The notes beneath the pieces were generated by a model, which was given only the letters and a program-made list of their open reading frames with translations, was not told the origin of the DNA and did not search any database. The translations under genes were made by a program, and so were the position numbers. A DNA stretch of 64,000 nucleotides from Neorhizobium petrolearium (GTDB taxonomy: Bacteria > Pseudomonadota > Alphaproteobacteria > Rhizobiales > Rhizobiaceae): NCBI RefSeq assembly GCF_017873175.1, contig NZ_JAGGJW010000001.1, positions 124,001 through 188,000 on the forward strand, in the 5' to 3' direction. This document shows, in pieces, positions 48,556 through 57,181 of this stretch (its first letter is position 1; the number at the start of each line of letters is the position of its first letter).

Positions 48556-50580
48556 ATGAAAATTCGCGGGAAAATCAATCTCCTCGTCGGGTTCATGAGC
48601 CTCGTGGCCTGCTTTATCGGCGGCATGTCGCTATTTGCCATGACGGAATATCGTACCATGATGGACGAATACGAGCTGGCGGCTGATCGCGCGCAAAAGG
48701 GCGAGCATCTGAACCGTCTCGTAACCGCTGTCGTTATGGATTCCCGCGGCGTCTACATGTCGAAGGATACCAAGGAAGCCAAGAAATTCGGTGACGGCAT
48801 CCTCGGCTATCTCAAAGAAATGGACCAGCTTCTTACGGATTGGGACAAGATCGTTCCCGCCGACGAGCGGGCCGTATTCGACAAGCTGCTTGCCCGGTCG
48901 AAAGAATTCACCGCCTTCAGGTCCGAGACCGCGCGCCTTGGGCGCGAAGTCAGTCCCGCGGCTGCAAACGAGCAGGGCAACAACGAGGCCAATCGCAACA
49001 ACCGCAAGGCCTATCAGGTGGAGATCGACGAAGTCGTCAAGACAGACCAGGCGCTGCTCGCCGAGGTGGATCAGAAACTCAATGATTTCACCCGCACGCT
49101 CTTCATCCTTGTATCTGCCATTACCGTTGCCGGCGTCGCGGCCGGTGCGGGTTTCGGACTCTATCTTGGCCGGCGTCAGCTCAGCCATCCGATCATGAAC
49201 TTGACGAAAGCGATGAAGCAGATCGCTGCCGGCGATTTCAATGCGCAGGTTTCCGGAGCGGGCCGCGCTGACGAAATCGGCGATATGGCGGCAGCAATCG
49301 AGATCTTCCGCAAGAACGGTATCGAGGTCGCGCGTATGAATGCCTCGGAGGCAACCATGCGCGGCAAGAGCGACGATCTGCAGGCTCGCATGTCGACTGT
49401 CGTGGCCGCCGCCGCCGAAGGTGACTTCACCCGCCGCATCGACAAACAATGGGGTGAGGAAAGCCTCGATCATTTTGCCCGCAATGTCGACCATTTGCTG
49501 GCGAGCGTCGACACAGGCATTTCAGAGACGTGCCGGGTTGTGAAGAGCCTCGCCGCCGGCGATTTCACAGACAGCATGAACGGCAACTTCAAGGGTGCGT
49601 TCGCAGAGCTGCAGCGTGACGTTAACGGCACGATGGAAACGTTGCGCGTCACCATGAGCAATGTCCGTGTCGCGACCGGCTCGATGAACGGCAGCGCTTC
49701 AGAGCTGAGCAATGCTACCAACGACCTCTCCAAACGCACGGAGCGGCAAGCGGCTGCGCTGGAGCAGACGTCCGCAGCGCTCGATCAGATTACCGCGGTG
49801 GTGCGCACGTCCACACAACGCGCGCAGGAAGCCACCGTCATGGTGGGCGAGGCAAAGCAGAGCGCGGCGCAGTCCGGCGAAGTTGTCCGCAGCGCCGTCG
49901 AGGCGATGGGCCGCATAGAGCAGGCGTCCCGCGAGATCGCCCAGATCACCAACGTCATCGATGAAATCGCGTTCCAGACCAATCTTCTGGCACTGAATGC
50001 CGGCGTTGAGGCAGCCCGTGCCGGCGAGGCCGGCAAGGGCTTTGCGGTCGTCGCCCAGGAGGTTCGTGAACTCGCACAACGCTCGGCAAGTGCGGCGAAG
50101 GACATCAAGGCGCTGATCAGCAAGTCCGGTGGCGAGGTGGCGGTGGGCGTGGATCTGGTGCAGAAGACTGGCGACGCCCTCTCCGAAATCGAAACACGTG
50201 TGCTGCAGATCAACGATCATATCCATTCGATCGCGGTCGCTTCCGGTGAGCAGGCAACCGGCCTTGCGGAGGTCAATACCGCCGTCAACCAGATGGATCA
50301 GGTGACACAGCAGAACGCCGCCATGGTGGAAGAGACTTCGGCAGCGACCCAGAAGCTCTCTTCGGAAGCCGATAGCCTCTTTGCTCTCCTGTCGCAGTTC
50401 AACATCGGCGACGATGCCGAGAGGACCGGTGCAAGTGCCGGAGCGCCGCGGCCGGTTGCCGCTGCCTCGACCCACAGTCCGCGCGTCTCCCCCGTCAAGG
50501 CAATGGCGGGTGCGCTGAAACGCGCTTTCGGCGGCAGTGCCGCAGCGGCCCCGGCGGCGGGGGATTGGGAGGAATTCTGA
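48556..50580 (+). CDS. Methyl-accepting chemotaxis protein with small helical sensor
   Basis: 674 residues: TM1 (about 6-28, [23 protein letters not shown]), a helical periplasmic domain (about 30-175, four-helix-bundle type), TM2 (about 178-202), HAMP and an unusually long second HAMP-like stretch (to about 375), then the signalling domain with tip [42 protein letters not shown] and a flexible tail ending DWEEF, a CheR-tether pentapeptide like that of the other receptor in this window. GGAAGGA precedes ATG 48556; the upstream ATG 48514 lacks this. Ended by a terminator at 50610. Confidence 0.93.
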   Translation: MKIRGKINLLVGFMSLVACFIGGMSLFAMTEYRTMMDEYELAADRAQKGEHLNRLVTAVVMDSRGVYMSKDTKEAKKFGDGILGYLKEMDQLLTDWDKIVPADERAVFDKLLARSKEFTAFRSETARLGREVSPAAANEQGNNEANRNNRKAYQVEIDEVVKTDQALLAEVDQKLNDFTRTLFILVSAITVAGVAAGAGFGLYLGRRQLSHPIMNLTKAMKQIAAGDFNAQVSGAGRADEIGDMAAAIEIFRKNGIEVARMNASEATMRGKSDDLQARMSTVVAAAAEGDFTRRIDKQWGEESLDHFARNVDHLLASVDTGISETCRVVKSLAAGDFTDSMNGNFKGAFAELQRDVNGTMETLRVTMSNVRVATGSMNGSASELSNATNDLSKRTERQAAALEQTSAALDQITAVVRTSTQRAQEATVMVGEAKQSAAQSGEVVRSAVEAMGRIEQASREIAQITNVIDEIAFQTNLLALNAGVEAARAGEAGKGFAVVAQEVRELAQRSASAAKDIKALISKSGGEVAVGVDLVQKTGDALSEIETRVLQINDHIHSIAVASGEQATGLAEVNTAVNQMDQVTQQNAAMVEETSAATQKLSSEADSLFALLSQFNIGDDAERTGASAGAPRPVAAASTHSPRVSPVKAMAGALKRAFGGSAAAAPAAGDWEEF

Positions 50581-50609
50581 TCCGCGCCGCGTAAATCAAC
50601 CAGATCAGG

Positions 50610-50642
50610 AAGCGGAAACGGAAACGTCTCCGCTTTCTTTTT
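50610..50642 (+). terminator. Rho-independent terminator of the chemoreceptor gene
   Basis: AAGCGGA-A-ACG pairs with CGT-C-TCCGCTT around a GAAA tetraloop with one internal mismatch, followed by TCTTTTT. Confidence 0.85.
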
Positions 50643-50742
50643 GCGCTGCGGTGAAGGGGCTGGTAAATTGGCATCGAAGTCTTAAGATAGAGGATTACCG
50701 AAATCGGCTGATATTGGTGCCGGTCGGGATCGAAATTCGGAA

Positions 50743-52251
50743 ATGGAGACCCGCATGGACGGCGAGGTTCACACCTCGGGGCGCTCGGGGTCCTCGCCGG
50801 AGGGCGCGGGCCTGGAGCCGATGCCGCGCCTTTTCCGCGGCCTGTCCGGCCGACTCCTCTGGCTTACCGTCATCTTCGTCATGCTTGCCGAAGTGCTGAT
50901 CTTCGTGCCCTCTGTCGCCAATATGCGGATGAACTGGCTGCGTGACAAACTGGATACGGCTGCGGCCGCCGGCATCGTCATCGATGGCCTGCAGTCGGCC
51001 GAGCTTCCCCGTGCGGTACAGGACGACACGCTGCTGGCTACCGGCACCAAGGTGATCGCGCTTCGTAAGGACGGCACCTCGCGGCTGCTCGCCGCGACCG
51101 ACATGCCGCCGCAGGTAGATGAGGTCTACGATCTCTCCGATACGCCGATGCTTGCGTCCATGCGTGATGCGCTCGACACGCTGCTGTTCGGAGGCGGCCG
51201 CGTGATGCGCTTCTATGGTCCGATCGGCGAGAGCGACATGGTCATCGAGCTGGTGATGACGGATGGCGCACTGCGCAAGGACATGCTGAAATATTCAAAG
51301 ATGATGTTTCTGATTTCCTTGCTGATCTCGCTCTTCACAGCGGTTCTGATCTTCCTCGCCATCAACCGCATGATGATCCTGCCGATCCGGCGGCTCACCC
51401 ATAGCATGCAGCGCTTTTCCGAGCAGCCGGATGATCCTGCCCGTGTCTTCGCCCCCGACCGCTCGCGCGGCGAACTTGCGGTGGCGGGCCGGCATCTGAC
51501 CGCGATGCAGGTGCAGCTGCAGCGCACACTGAAGCAGCAGAAGAATCTTGCCGATCTCGGCCTTGCCGTTTCGAAGATCAACCATGACATGCGCAACATT
51601 CTGGCGTCTGCGCAGCTGATGTCCGACCGGCTGACGGACGTCGAGGATCCGATGGTGCGGAGTTTCGCCCCGAAGCTTTTGCGCACGATCGATCGTGCCG
51701 TGGGCTATACGAGTGAGGTGCTTGCCTACGGCCAGGCCTCCGAAGCCGCGCCGCGCCGCCGGCGCATCCGGCTCGCCGATCTTTGCCAGGAAGTACGCGA
51801 TATCCTGGCTATCGATCCGGATGCGGGTATCGAATTCCAGGAGCAGGTGGCGGCCGACCTGGAGGTGGATTGCGACAGTGAGCAGCTTTTCCGGGTCATC
51901 CACAATCTCTGCCGCAATGCCGTGCAGGCGCTTACGACCTTCGACCCTGAGGATGCGTCCATGGTCCGCCGGATCTCCGTTTCGGCGCATCGGGTGGGCA
52001 GCGTGGTCAGCATTATGATCGACGATACCGGCCCCGGCATGCCGCGCAAGGCGCGCGAGAATCTGTTCGCGGCCTTCCGCGGCTCCGCCCGTTCAGGAGG
52101 CACCGGCCTCGGCCTGGTAATTGCCCGCGAGCTGGTTCTGGCGCATGGCGGCACGATCGCGCTTGTGGAAAAACCCGGTCCTGGCACGCAGTTCAGGATC
52201 GAAATTCCCGACCGCCCGGTCTCGCTGGAAGACTACCGGGCTCGGGCCTGA
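50743..52251 (+). CDS. Orphan sensor histidine kinase
   Basis: 502 residues: TM1 (about 35-58, LLWLTVIFVMLAEVLIFVPSV), a periplasmic domain of about 125 residues (to about 180), TM2 (about 187-208, MMFLISLLISLFTAVLIFLAIN), HAMP (about 208-262), a HisKA-like segment with H281 in SKINHDMRNILASAQLM, then N-box IHNLCRNAVQAL, G1 DDTGPGMP and G2 GGTGLGLVIARELV. No receiver or response-regulator gene is adjacent, so the partner is unknown. The N-terminal 25 residues are Gly/Ser/Glu-rich. Followed 140 bp later by tRNA-Arg. Confidence 0.9.
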   Translation: METRMDGEVHTSGRSGSSPEGAGLEPMPRLFRGLSGRLLWLTVIFVMLAEVLIFVPSVANMRMNWLRDKLDTAAAAGIVIDGLQSAELPRAVQDDTLLATGTKVIALRKDGTSRLLAATDMPPQVDEVYDLSDTPMLASMRDALDTLLFGGGRVMRFYGPIGESDMVIELVMTDGALRKDMLKYSKMMFLISLLISLFTAVLIFLAINRMMILPIRRLTHSMQRFSEQPDDPARVFAPDRSRGELAVAGRHLTAMQVQLQRTLKQQKNLADLGLAVSKINHDMRNILASAQLMSDRLTDVEDPMVRSFAPKLLRTIDRAVGYTSEVLAYGQASEAAPRRRRIRLADLCQEVRDILAIDPDAGIEFQEQVAADLEVDCDSEQLFRVIHNLCRNAVQALTTFDPEDASMVRRISVSAHRVGSVVSIMIDDTGPGMPRKARENLFAAFRGSARSGGTGLGLVIARELVLAHGGTIALVEKPGPGTQFRIEIPDRPVSLEDYRARA

Positions 52252-52325
52252 CGCAAATAAATGTTGCTTCTCAACGGTTTGAGCGGGAAGTGACAGTAAA
52301 ATGACGCGGCCCGCGGTAAAATCGC

Positions 52326-52354
52326 TTGCAATCCTTCGCGGCACCCATTAGAGG
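52326..52354 (+). promoter_or_regulatory. Candidate promoter of tRNA-Arg
   Basis: TTGCAA (52326-52331), 17-bp spacer, TAGAGG (52349-52354), about 36 bp before the tRNA 5' end. Assigned by eye. Confidence 0.45.
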
Positions 52355-52389
52355 ATCGCCACGCAAGCGGTGACGCACTGCTTGCTCAC

Positions 52390-52466
52390 GCACCCGTAGC
52401 TCAGCTGGATAGAGCACCAGACTACGAATCTGGGGGTCAGGAGTTCGAATCTCTTCGGGTGCGCCA
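52390..52466 (+). tRNA. tRNA-Arg (anticodon ACG)
   Basis: 77 nt with encoded CCA. Acceptor GCACCCG pairs with CGGGTGC, discriminator G. The anticodon arm is CCAGA-CTACGAA-TCTGG with anticodon ACG at 52424-52426 (A34 normally edited to inosine by TadA). T-loop TTCGAAT is present. The gene borders an accessory-looking stretch on its 3' side, but I saw no second copy of its 3' end that would mark an integrated element. Confidence 0.95.
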
Positions 52467-52869
52467 TTTACCTCCCTGATACCATTGTATTTTTTGTGAC
52501 CTTCAACGAGCGCATCAAGACAGAATCACGTTCAGCCTCGGTTTGGGTCTGGGAAATTCTCCGCGTAGGCTTCGAGCATACCTCTTTCTCCTACGGGTTG
52601 GGCCGGCGGAAGCGTCGCGGCAGGTAGGCCTCTACAGCCTGACGGGCAAGACCAAGGTGGGGCTCTCATCATGGCGCTGGGCTGCATCGAGGAGCGCAAC
52701 GTCGTCGAGGTGCGCCAGATGATGACCGATTATCTCAATGCGCAGGATGCGCTCGAGTCGGCCGCGATCGAATCAGTCGCCGGACGCCGGGCTTGCGAGC
52801 GAACCGCCGCAGTGGCTGTCGTGCAGTGCATGCATCTGCTTCCGAACGCTTTCCGGCAGCGAGCTGACG
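52467..52869 (+). pseudogene. Gene-poor stretch with a possible degraded regulator fragment
   Basis: 403 bp between tRNA-Arg and the end of chrA. The plus frame from about 52671 reads MALGCIEERNVVEVRQMMTD, then ALESAAIESVAG; this resembles the start of the ligand-binding FCD domain of GntR regulators (E-V-R motif, helical), but the frame runs on into sequence antisense to chrA and no HTH precedes it. I consider it a decayed fragment at most. Nothing else convincing is seen here. Confidence 0.25.
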
Positions 52870-54093
52870 TCAACCCACACCGATCAGCACGCCACCCGCC
52901 GCAGCGACGAGCACGACGATCCAGGGTGCGGCCTTCCACGCCATCAGCAGCACGAAGCAGGTCAGCGCCAGCGCGAATTGACGGGGACCGACAATCGCAC
53001 TGGTGAAAACGGGATCGTAAAGCGCCGCGCCGAGAATGCCGACAACGGCGGCATTGGCGCCGCGCATGAGGGCTTGTGCGCTTTCGCGTTTGCGGAAGCT
53101 GTCCCAGAACGGAATAACGCCAAGCAGGATCAGAAAGCCCGGCAGGAAGATGGCAATCAGCGCAATGCCCGCTCCGGCGAGACCGTTGGGGGCGTGCTCC
53201 AAAACAGTTCCCAGATAGGCAGCAAAGGTAAAGAGCGGCCCTGGCACGGCCTGCGCCGCTCCGTAGCCGGCAAGAAACTGGTCGTGGTTGACCCAGCCGC
53301 GTTGGACGACCTCCGTTTCGAGAAGCGGCAATACGACATGTCCGCCGCCGAAGACCAGCGAGCCCGCGCGGTAGAACGAGTCGAAGACGGAGAAACCTTG
53401 CGAAGACGTAGCGGAGGTGACGATGGGCAGTCCGACGAGCAAAGCGATGAAGAGCGAGAGCGAAATCGCCCCGAACAATCGCGAAACTGGGAATTCGATG
53501 TGCCGGGTGATCTCCGCCTGATGGTTGCGGCAGTAGACAAGGCCCGCCACGGCACCGGCAGCGATCGCGGCCGCCTGCCCGAGCACACCCGTCATGAAAA
53601 CGATGATCAGCACCGCGCCGAGGGCGATGGTGGCACGCTCGCGGTCCGGGCAGAGGTTCCTCGCCATGCCCCAGACGGCCTGGGCGACGATGGCGACAGC
53701 GACGATCTTGAGACCGGTGATGATACCGCCGCCGATCGGTCCGCCGAATGCGGCCGCGCCGTAAGCGAAGAGGACGAGCAGAATGGCCGACGGTAAGGTA
53801 AAGGCCGTCCAGGCGGCAAACGCTCCGAGCGGCCCGCCGCGCAGAAGCCCTAGGGCGAAACCGACCTGGCTCGATGCCGGACCGGGCAGGAACTGGCTGA
53901 GCGCCACGAGGTCGGCATAGCCCTTGTCATCGATCCACTTGCGCCGCAGAACCAGTTCGTCGCGAAAGTACCCGAGATGCGCGATGGGCCCGCCAAAGGA
54001 GGTGAGGCCGAGCTTGAGGAACGCCGCGAAAACCTCGCCGGCCGAGCCTCGGGTGCTCTGGTTTTCATCTTGGCTCGTCGTCGTGTCCGTCAT
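52870..54093 (-). CDS. chrA: Chromate transporter ChrA
   Basis: 407-residue two-domain (long-chain) CHR family protein with about ten to twelve membrane segments. The N-terminal CHR domain has FLKLGLTSFGGPIAHLGYFRDELV and LSQFLPGPASSQVGFALGLLRGG; the C-terminal one repeats the pattern as SLVFGGGHVVLPLLETEV and GYGAAQAVPGPLFTFAAYLG. Exports chromate. Its start overlaps the padR stop by 4 bp (ATGA), so padR and chrA are one operon under probable PadR control. Confidence 0.93.
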   Translation of the reverse strand: MTDTTTSQDENQSTRGSAGEVFAAFLKLGLTSFGGPIAHLGYFRDELVLRRKWIDDKGYADLVALSQFLPGPASSQVGFALGLLRGGPLGAFAAWTAFTLPSAILLVLFAYGAAAFGGPIGGGIITGLKIVAVAIVAQAVWGMARNLCPDRERATIALGAVLIIVFMTGVLGQAAAIAAGAVAGLVYCRNHQAEITRHIEFPVSRLFGAISLSLFIALLVGLPIVTSATSSQGFSVFDSFYRAGSLVFGGGHVVLPLLETEVVQRGWVNHDQFLAGYGAAQAVPGPLFTFAAYLGTVLEHAPNGLAGAGIALIAIFLPGFLILLGVIPFWDSFRKRESAQALMRGANAAVVGILGAALYDPVFTSAIVGPRQFALALTCFVLLMAWKAAPWIVVLVAAAGGVLIGVG

Positions 54094-54392
54094 CTTTTCA
54101 TCGCCTCTCCCGTAAATTCGCGGATGCGCTGCTTGGCCACAGCAAGGCCATCGCGCCCTTTGTCCGTGATGGAATAGAGTTTGCGCATGGTGCGTCCGGC
54201 GCGCTCCTCGCGTGCGGTGAGGTAGCCATCGCGTGTCATCTTGTGCAGCTGCGGATAGAGTGTGCCGGCAGACAGGCGGTAGCCGTGGCTCGCCAGTTCA
54301 TCGATCATCCACTGGCCATAAATCTCATGCTCGGCTGCGTGATGGAGCACATGCAGGCGCACAAGGCCGGAGAGGAGATCGTGGTGCTCCAT
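54090..54392 (-). CDS. PadR-family transcriptional regulator
   Basis: 100 residues, a minimal PadR winged helix: LLSGLVRLHVLHHAAEHEIYGQWMIDELASHGYRLSAGTLYPQLHKMTRDGYLTAREE, with a short C-terminal helix (GRDGLAVAKQRIREFT). ATG 54392 was chosen because the frame upstream lacks family similarity. It likely autorepresses the padR-chrA operon from GATATC repeats at 54417-54437. The effector may be chromate, but that is inference from operon context. Confidence 0.88.
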   Translation of the reverse strand: MEHHDLLSGLVRLHVLHHAAEHEIYGQWMIDELASHGYRLSAGTLYPQLHKMTRDGYLTAREERAGRTMRKLYSITDKGRDGLAVAKQRIREFTGEAMKR

Positions 54393-54416
54393 TTTCAGCG
54401 AATACCGTTTGATACA

Positions 54417-54437
54417 TGATATCGGTTCACGATATCG
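54417..54437. promoter_or_regulatory. Tandem GATATC palindromes, candidate PadR operator
   Basis: TGATATCG (54417-54424) and CGATATCG (54430-54437), with centres 13 bp apart, lie 25-45 bp upstream of padR and 29-49 bp upstream of the TauE/SafE remnant start. One regulator could therefore have controlled both directions. Confidence 0.5.
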
Positions 54438-54465
54438 AAATTCGATTGCGGGAGGAAGGCAAGAC

Positions 54466-54748
54466 ATGGAATTTGTCCGGATCGACATTGTGACGTTGCT
54501 CACCGCTGGTGTCACGCTTTTCCAGGGCTTCGGCTCTTGTTGGCAATCGCAGTGACGACAATCGTGCGCTTCGCCGATAACAGCTTCAAATTCGGACTGA
54601 TGCCAAGCAGGCAGACTGGCGGGTGGTGGCGCGGTCCGGCGTGCCCGCCGCAGCCGCTGCGACCGTTGGAGCAGGCCTGCTCACGTGGTTCGTCGTACTC
54701 CGAATCGGGAGGTCGCGAGTTGAAATCTCGCCTCTCCACAGTTGGTGA
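54466..54748 (+). pseudogene. Frameshifted and truncated TauE/SafE-family permease remnant
   Basis: Three consecutive frames together read as a TauE/SafE (sulfite exporter-like) permease N-terminus. Frame from ATG 54466: MEFVRIDIVTLLTAGVTLFQ and GFGS, preceded by a strong Shine-Dalgarno GGGAGGAAGG. Then frame from 54540: LAIAVTTIVRFADNSFKFGL. Then frame from 54611: ADWRVVARSGVPAAAAATVG, AGLLTWFVV, ending at TGA 54746-54748. Two frameshifts and an apparent small deletion (the GTxLxPVFALF-type segment between GFGS and LAIAV) are needed; the rest of the permease is missing. The family call is by pattern memory of N-x-F-K-F and DWRVVxRFGVP motifs. It is divergent from padR-chrA. Confidence 0.65.
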
Positions 54749-54844
54749 TCTATATCCAAGGTCCGGCCGTCGCCAGTTTGGTATTGATCCGTGCCGTGCA
54801 CCGTGTCACGTGCTGAAGGATGTCGTCTTCCACGAGGAACGGAA

Positions 54845-56377
54845 ATGGATCGTGAGAGCGGCGCGATATTCGCGCGCGAAGATTTGGAAGAGCCCGGCCG
54901 CCTGACGCGATTTCTTTCACGGGGCCTGTGGGCGAGCGCGCTGTTTCTCGGCATCTATTTTGCGTTGAGCATTGCCGTCCGGTTGATTCTGCCGAATTCG
55001 CTGACCCTCGACGAGGCCGAACAGTCGCTGTTCTCGCAATACTGGCTTGCCGGTTACGGACCGCAGCCGCCTTTCTACAACTGGGTTCAGAATGCCTTCG
55101 TTCGCGTCATGGGGATTTCGCTGTTTTCCCTGATGCTCCCGAAATTCCTCATGCTGTTCCTGTGCTACGTGTTCTTCGGCCTGGCGGCGCGCGAGCTCGA
55201 CCGGCGTCCCGCTTTCGTGGCGATGGCGATGCTGAGCCTGGTTACTCTGCCGCAGGTCTCCTACATGCCGCAGCAGGATCTCACCCATACGGTTGCGGTG
55301 CTGATGGCGACCTCGCTGTTCCTCTATGGCCTTTTCCGCACGCTCAGGCACCCGGATTGGATTGGCTACTTGATCCTTGGCGTTGCGATCGGCATAGGCA
55401 CGATCTCGAAATATAATTTCGTTCTGCTGCCGGCGGCGGCGGTCGTCGCGGTATTCTCTGATCGCGAGTGGCGCGGTCGCCTGTTCGCTCCGTGCATCCT
55501 GCTGACCGCCGTTGCTGGTCTGGCCATCATTCTCCCGCACGCGCTCTGGCTTGTCGGCAATCTCGATCTCGCGACGAACGGTACGATCGGCAAGATGGTG
55601 GAAGCCAACGCTCCTCATGGAGCCGCCCGTGTTGCCAAGGCGCTCGGTTCCCTCGCTCTTGCCTGCATTGCCTTCGGAGCTCTGACGGTTGTCATCTTCG
55701 CGGTCGCCTTCAAGAAGGATCTTCGCCATGTCTTGAAGGCAGGGGATCGGTGGGCGCGTCTGCTCGGGCTGATGATGCTGGTCGCACTCCTGGGCGTTGT
55801 CTGCGTGATCCTGGTCACGGGAACGACCAAGATCACCGAGCGCTGGCTCGATCCTTATCTGCTTGCCCTGCCGCTTTATCTGCTTCTGAAGCTGGAGCGG
55901 TCGAGTGTGGATACCGGAGCGAACCTCGGACGTTTCGTGCCGGTCTTCGTCGTCATCATGGCCGTCACCCTGATCCCTTTGGCGGGCAAGACATTGACCA
56001 GCGGGCTGACGGGCTCTTATTCACGGATAAACTATCCCTTCGCATCCGTCGCGGAAGCGCTGAACGCTGAACAACGACCTGCGTTGATCGTCGCCGGGGG
56101 CATGCATCTTGCAGGCAATATGCGGCTGCAGTTTCCCGACGTGCCCGTCATCAGTTCCGAGCAGCCGATCGACGGCTTTCCGCCGCCGGATGCTATGAGG
56201 GCACCGGTCTTGGCCATATGGGTGGATAGCGGGAAGACCACGGGCACGCCGCCGATCGACCTTTCATCCGTGAACGCCCTGGGGCTGACACCGTCGCCCC
56301 CCCAATCCCTTTCGCTTCCTTATTATTATAGTGACGGCAACACGAAGCTGAACCTCGGTTATCTCTGGCTTCGCTGA
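54845..56377 (+). CDS. GT39-like (ArnT/PMT family) membrane glycosyltransferase
   Basis: 510 residues with about ten to twelve transmembrane segments and the PMT_2-type first loop TLDEAEQSLFSQYWLAGYGPQPPFYNWVQ (acidic D-E pair of the catalytic extracytoplasmic loop, then the P-P-x-Y/W motif). These enzymes transfer sugars from polyprenyl-phosphate donors to lipid A, proteins or glycans in the periplasm. C-terminal about 130 residues are extracytoplasmic. ATG 54845 gives a short cytoplasmic N-terminus before TM1 (about 25). Target unknown. It follows the TauE/SafE remnant and has no glycan operon around it. Confidence 0.83.
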   Translation: MDRESGAIFAREDLEEPGRLTRFLSRGLWASALFLGIYFALSIAVRLILPNSLTLDEAEQSLFSQYWLAGYGPQPPFYNWVQNAFVRVMGISLFSLMLPKFLMLFLCYVFFGLAARELDRRPAFVAMAMLSLVTLPQVSYMPQQDLTHTVAVLMATSLFLYGLFRTLRHPDWIGYLILGVAIGIGTISKYNFVLLPAAAVVAVFSDREWRGRLFAPCILLTAVAGLAIILPHALWLVGNLDLATNGTIGKMVEANAPHGAARVAKALGSLALACIAFGALTVVIFAVAFKKDLRHVLKAGDRWARLLGLMMLVALLGVVCVILVTGTTKITERWLDPYLLALPLYLLLKLERSSVDTGANLGRFVPVFVVIMAVTLIPLAGKTLTSGLTGSYSRINYPFASVAEALNAEQRPALIVAGGMHLAGNMRLQFPDVPVISSEQPIDGFPPPDAMRAPVLAIWVDSGKTTGTPPIDLSSVNALGLTPSPPQSLSLPYYYSDGNTKLNLGYLWLR

Positions 56378-56458
56378 AGGCAGTAGGCAAAACCGGCGCG
56401 CTGATATACCTGTTCGCGGAGGCTGGCGGGTGGCCGGCAAATCGTCAGGGAGATTCCA

Positions 56459-57166
56459 ATGGCTGAGACGGAAAAGGTGGTGTTGATCACCGGCGGCGGA
56501 CGCGGCATGGGCGAAGCGATTGCGCGGGAACTCAATGCTCAAGATTACAGGCTGGCTCTGATGTCGCCATCGGAAAGCTGCGAGATACTGGCAGCCGAGC
56601 TCGGAGGCGTGGCATCCCGCGGTGTGGCGGAAAAGGCCGAAGACATTCAGGCAATTTTCGACCTTGCGATGAAGACCTACGGCCGCATCGACGCCGTCGT
56701 GAACCATACCGGCCATCCGCCGAAGGGGGATCTGCTCGACATCACCGATGAAGCCTGGACGCTCGGCTCCGACATGATGATCCTGTCGCTGGTGCGTATG
56801 GCCCGCCTCGTGACACCGGTGATGCTGAAGCAGGGCAAGGGCGCCTTCGTCAACATCACCACGTTTGCCGCCTATGAGCCTTCGCTGGTTTTCCCGGTTT
56901 CCTGTACCTACCGTGCGGCAGCCGGAGCTTTCACCAAGCTCTATGCGGACCGCTATGCCGCGGACAACATCCGTATGAACTGCATTCTACCCGGCTATAT
57001 CGACAGCCTGAACCACAAGCCCGAGACCGCCGATAAGATCCCGATGAAGCGTATCGGCCATGTGGAGGAGATCGCCAAGACGGCTGCCTTCCTCCTGTCG
57101 GACGGCGCCGGCTACATCACCGGCCAGAACGTTCGCGTCGATGGCGGCATTACCCGCCACGTTTGA
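56459..57166 (+). CDS. Atypical short-chain dehydrogenase/reductase-like protein lacking catalytic Ser and Lys
   Basis: 235 residues with the complete SDR fold: nucleotide motif TGGGRGMG at residues 11-18, NHTG in place of NNAG at 82-85, and the C-terminal substrate/dimer part ending ITGQNVRVDGGITRHV. The Tyr of the active site is present (Y151 in SCTYRAAAGAF), but the Lys four residues on is A155 and the Ser position (residue 138) is Ala. The codons are unambiguous (TAC CGT GCG GCA GCC). Oxidoreductase activity by the normal mechanism is doubtful. It starts 15 bp (to ATG) before the proline-racemase-family gene's start region, so the two form an operon. Confidence 0.88.
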   Translation: MAETEKVVLITGGGRGMGEAIARELNAQDYRLALMSPSESCEILAAELGGVASRGVAEKAEDIQAIFDLAMKTYGRIDAVVNHTGHPPKGDLLDITDEAWTLGSDMMILSLVRMARLVTPVMLKQGKGAFVNITTFAAYEPSLVFPVSCTYRAAAGAFTKLYADRYAADNIRMNCILPGYIDSLNHKPETADKIPMKRIGHVEEIAKTAAFLLSDGAGYITGQNVRVDGGITRHV

Positions 57167-57181
57167 TTGGAGCATCCCGGA

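Noticed and set aside
52445-56458. Integrated element with a tRNA-Arg att repeat
   Set aside because: No second copy of the tRNA 3' end and no integrase or transposase gene was seen downstream.
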